Positions 6,767 through 7,128 of a stretch of 7,128 bases of DNA are shown here, in pieces (the first letter of the stretch is position 1; each line of letters opens with the position of its first letter). The stretch covers positions 1 through 7,128 of the forward strand of contig JAUPLM010000369.1 in the NCBI GenBank assembly GCA_030836965.1, read 5' to 3'. The notes under the pieces are model-generated. The model worked only from the letters and a program-made list of their open reading frames with translations, was not told the origin of the DNA and ran no database searches. The DNA comes from Thermodesulfobacteriota bacterium. Lineage in GTDB: Bacteria > Desulfobacterota > Desulfobacteria > Desulfobacterales > RPRI01. A program made the position numbers and the translations under genes.

Positions 6767-6773
6767 CTCCTTT
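6767..6773 (-). promoter_or_regulatory. Ribosome binding site deciding the aldo/keto reductase start
   Basis: AAAGGAG on the minus strand stands 7 bases before the ATG at 6759. It lies inside the longer in-frame reading that begins at 6801, and it is the reason to prefer the shorter protein, whose Tat motif then starts at residue 9. Confidence 0.8.
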
Positions 6774-6794
6774 CACTTGGCACTTGCCGAAGGT

Positions 6795-6813
6795 CCGCCA
6801 ATCTTTATGGCGG
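6795..6813. repeat. 6-bp inverted repeat upstream of the aldo/keto reductase
   Basis: CCGCCA (6795-6800) and TGGCGG (6808-6813) are perfect complements with a 7-base spacer. It lies about 35-55 bases before the aldo/keto reductase start codon and could be a leader hairpin or a protein-binding site. No T-run follows on either strand, so it is not a typical terminator. Confidence 0.4.
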
Positions 6814-6855
6814 GAATCCTTGACCGCTTCAATTGTTCATCTTTTTGTTCTTTAA

Positions 6856-6887
6856 CTCGAACCCTTGAACCCTCGACCGCTTGAACC
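6856..6887. repeat. Four degenerate 8-bp tandem units
   Basis: Plus-strand units are CTCGAACC, CTTGAACC, CTCGACCG and CTTGAACC, directly abutting at 6856, 6864, 6872 and 6880. A related unit, CTTGACCG, stands apart at 6819-6826 and is followed by CTTCAATT. The repeat begins 6 bases past the stop codon of the ferredoxin-type gene, inside the 134-bp gap before the aldo/keto reductase. It is non-coding and probably arose by replication slippage. Confidence 0.6.
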
Positions 6888-6893
6888 CTTCTG

Positions 6894-7128
6894 TTATATT
6901 ATCATCGCCGCTCTCCTGCTTCTCGATTCATTATCCGACGTAACCCGGATCGCCCGTATTGATCTTACTGGGCATTCATGCTCGCATACTCCGCATCCGG
7001 TGCACTTTACCGGATCAACGAAAGGTTTCTGCAGACGGATATGAATTTCGGCAAGACTTCCGGGTCGCGGCGCCGGCTTCAGGGGAAGCGAAGGCGATAC
7101 GGTTATTACTTTTTCTGAATTTCTTATG
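6894..7128 (-). CDS. C-terminal part of a [4Fe-4S] ferredoxin-type protein (5' end outside window)
   Basis: An open frame runs in from the right edge for 77 codons to a TAA at 6896-6894; the start lies beyond position 7128. Residues 38-53 of the visible part read DPVKCTGCGVCEHECP, a complete CxxCxxCxxxCP motif for one [4Fe-4S] cluster. It is followed by IRAIRVTSDNESRS and a short basic tail. The wording around the cluster and the tail recalls the C-terminal end of NapG/MauM-like polyferredoxins, periplasm-facing electron carriers often found with NapH-like membrane partners in sulfate reducers. That is a resemblance from memory, and a plain dicluster ferredoxin is also possible. It reads in the same direction as the Tat-signal aldo/keto reductase 134 bp downstream, so it may deliver electrons in the same compartment, but joint transcription is not shown. 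Confidence 0.8.
   Translation of the reverse strand, partial: IRNSEKVITVSPSLPLKPAPRPGSLAEIHIRLQKPFVDPVKCTGCGVCEHECPVRSIRAIRVTSDNESRSRRAAMII

Noticed and set aside
5536..6801. Aldo/keto reductase starting 14 codons earlier at 6801
   Set aside because: There is no ribosome site before 6801. The strong AAAGGAG sits just before the ATG at 6759, which also puts the Tat motif at its usual place.
1..7128. CRISPR array, tRNA, rRNA, insertion sequence or transposase
   Set aside because: I saw no regularly spaced repeats, cloverleaf, rRNA signature or transposase motif on either strand. The palindrome at 3694-3839 has no coding capacity.

Overview
The window reads as an ordinary chromosomal segment of an anaerobic bacterium, most likely a member of the Desulfobacterota (the old Deltaproteobacteria: sulfate reducers or syntrophs). 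I infer this from three things: the long form of formate-tetrahydrofolate ligase, the Tat-exported aldo/keto reductase with iron-sulfur cysteines next to a ferredoxin-type protein, and a long palindromic intergenic repeat of a kind I associate with that group. This assignment comes from recalled family resemblance, not from a search.

Layout. Positions 1-186 are a non-coding leader. 187-1950 (+) is fhs, followed at once by a textbook intrinsic terminator. 2105-3691 (+) is a cobalamin-binding-type radical SAM enzyme of unknown substrate. Positions 3692-3841 separate two convergent stop codons and are filled almost completely by a roughly 146-bp imperfect palindrome. On the minus strand follow speB (agmatinase, 4711-3842) and, 10 bp upstream of it, pdaD (pyruvoyl-dependent arginine decarboxylase, 5267-4722). 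These form a two-gene unit that converts arginine to agmatine and then to putrescine plus urea. An AT-rich 268-bp gap (5268-5535) in front of pdaD holds a terminator-like hairpin, possible promoters and an 8-bp dyad. Next on the minus strand is a Tat-signal aldo/keto reductase (6759-5536). At the right edge is the C-terminal end of a [4Fe-4S] protein (6894-7128), cut by the window boundary.

How the genes work together. Only pdaD and speB clearly share a pathway, putrescine synthesis from arginine. The ferredoxin tail and the aldo/keto reductase are co-oriented, and both suggest redox chemistry outside the cytoplasm, but 134 bp containing short tandem repeats separate them, so an operon is only possible. 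fhs stands alone and would supply 10-formyl-tetrahydrofolate for one-carbon or Wood-Ljungdahl metabolism.

I did not find a clear new biological system, mobile element, CRISPR array, tRNA or rRNA. The parts most worth a second look are the palindromic element between the convergent genes, the structured leader of pdaD-speB, and the unusual cysteine pattern of the exported aldo/keto reductase.
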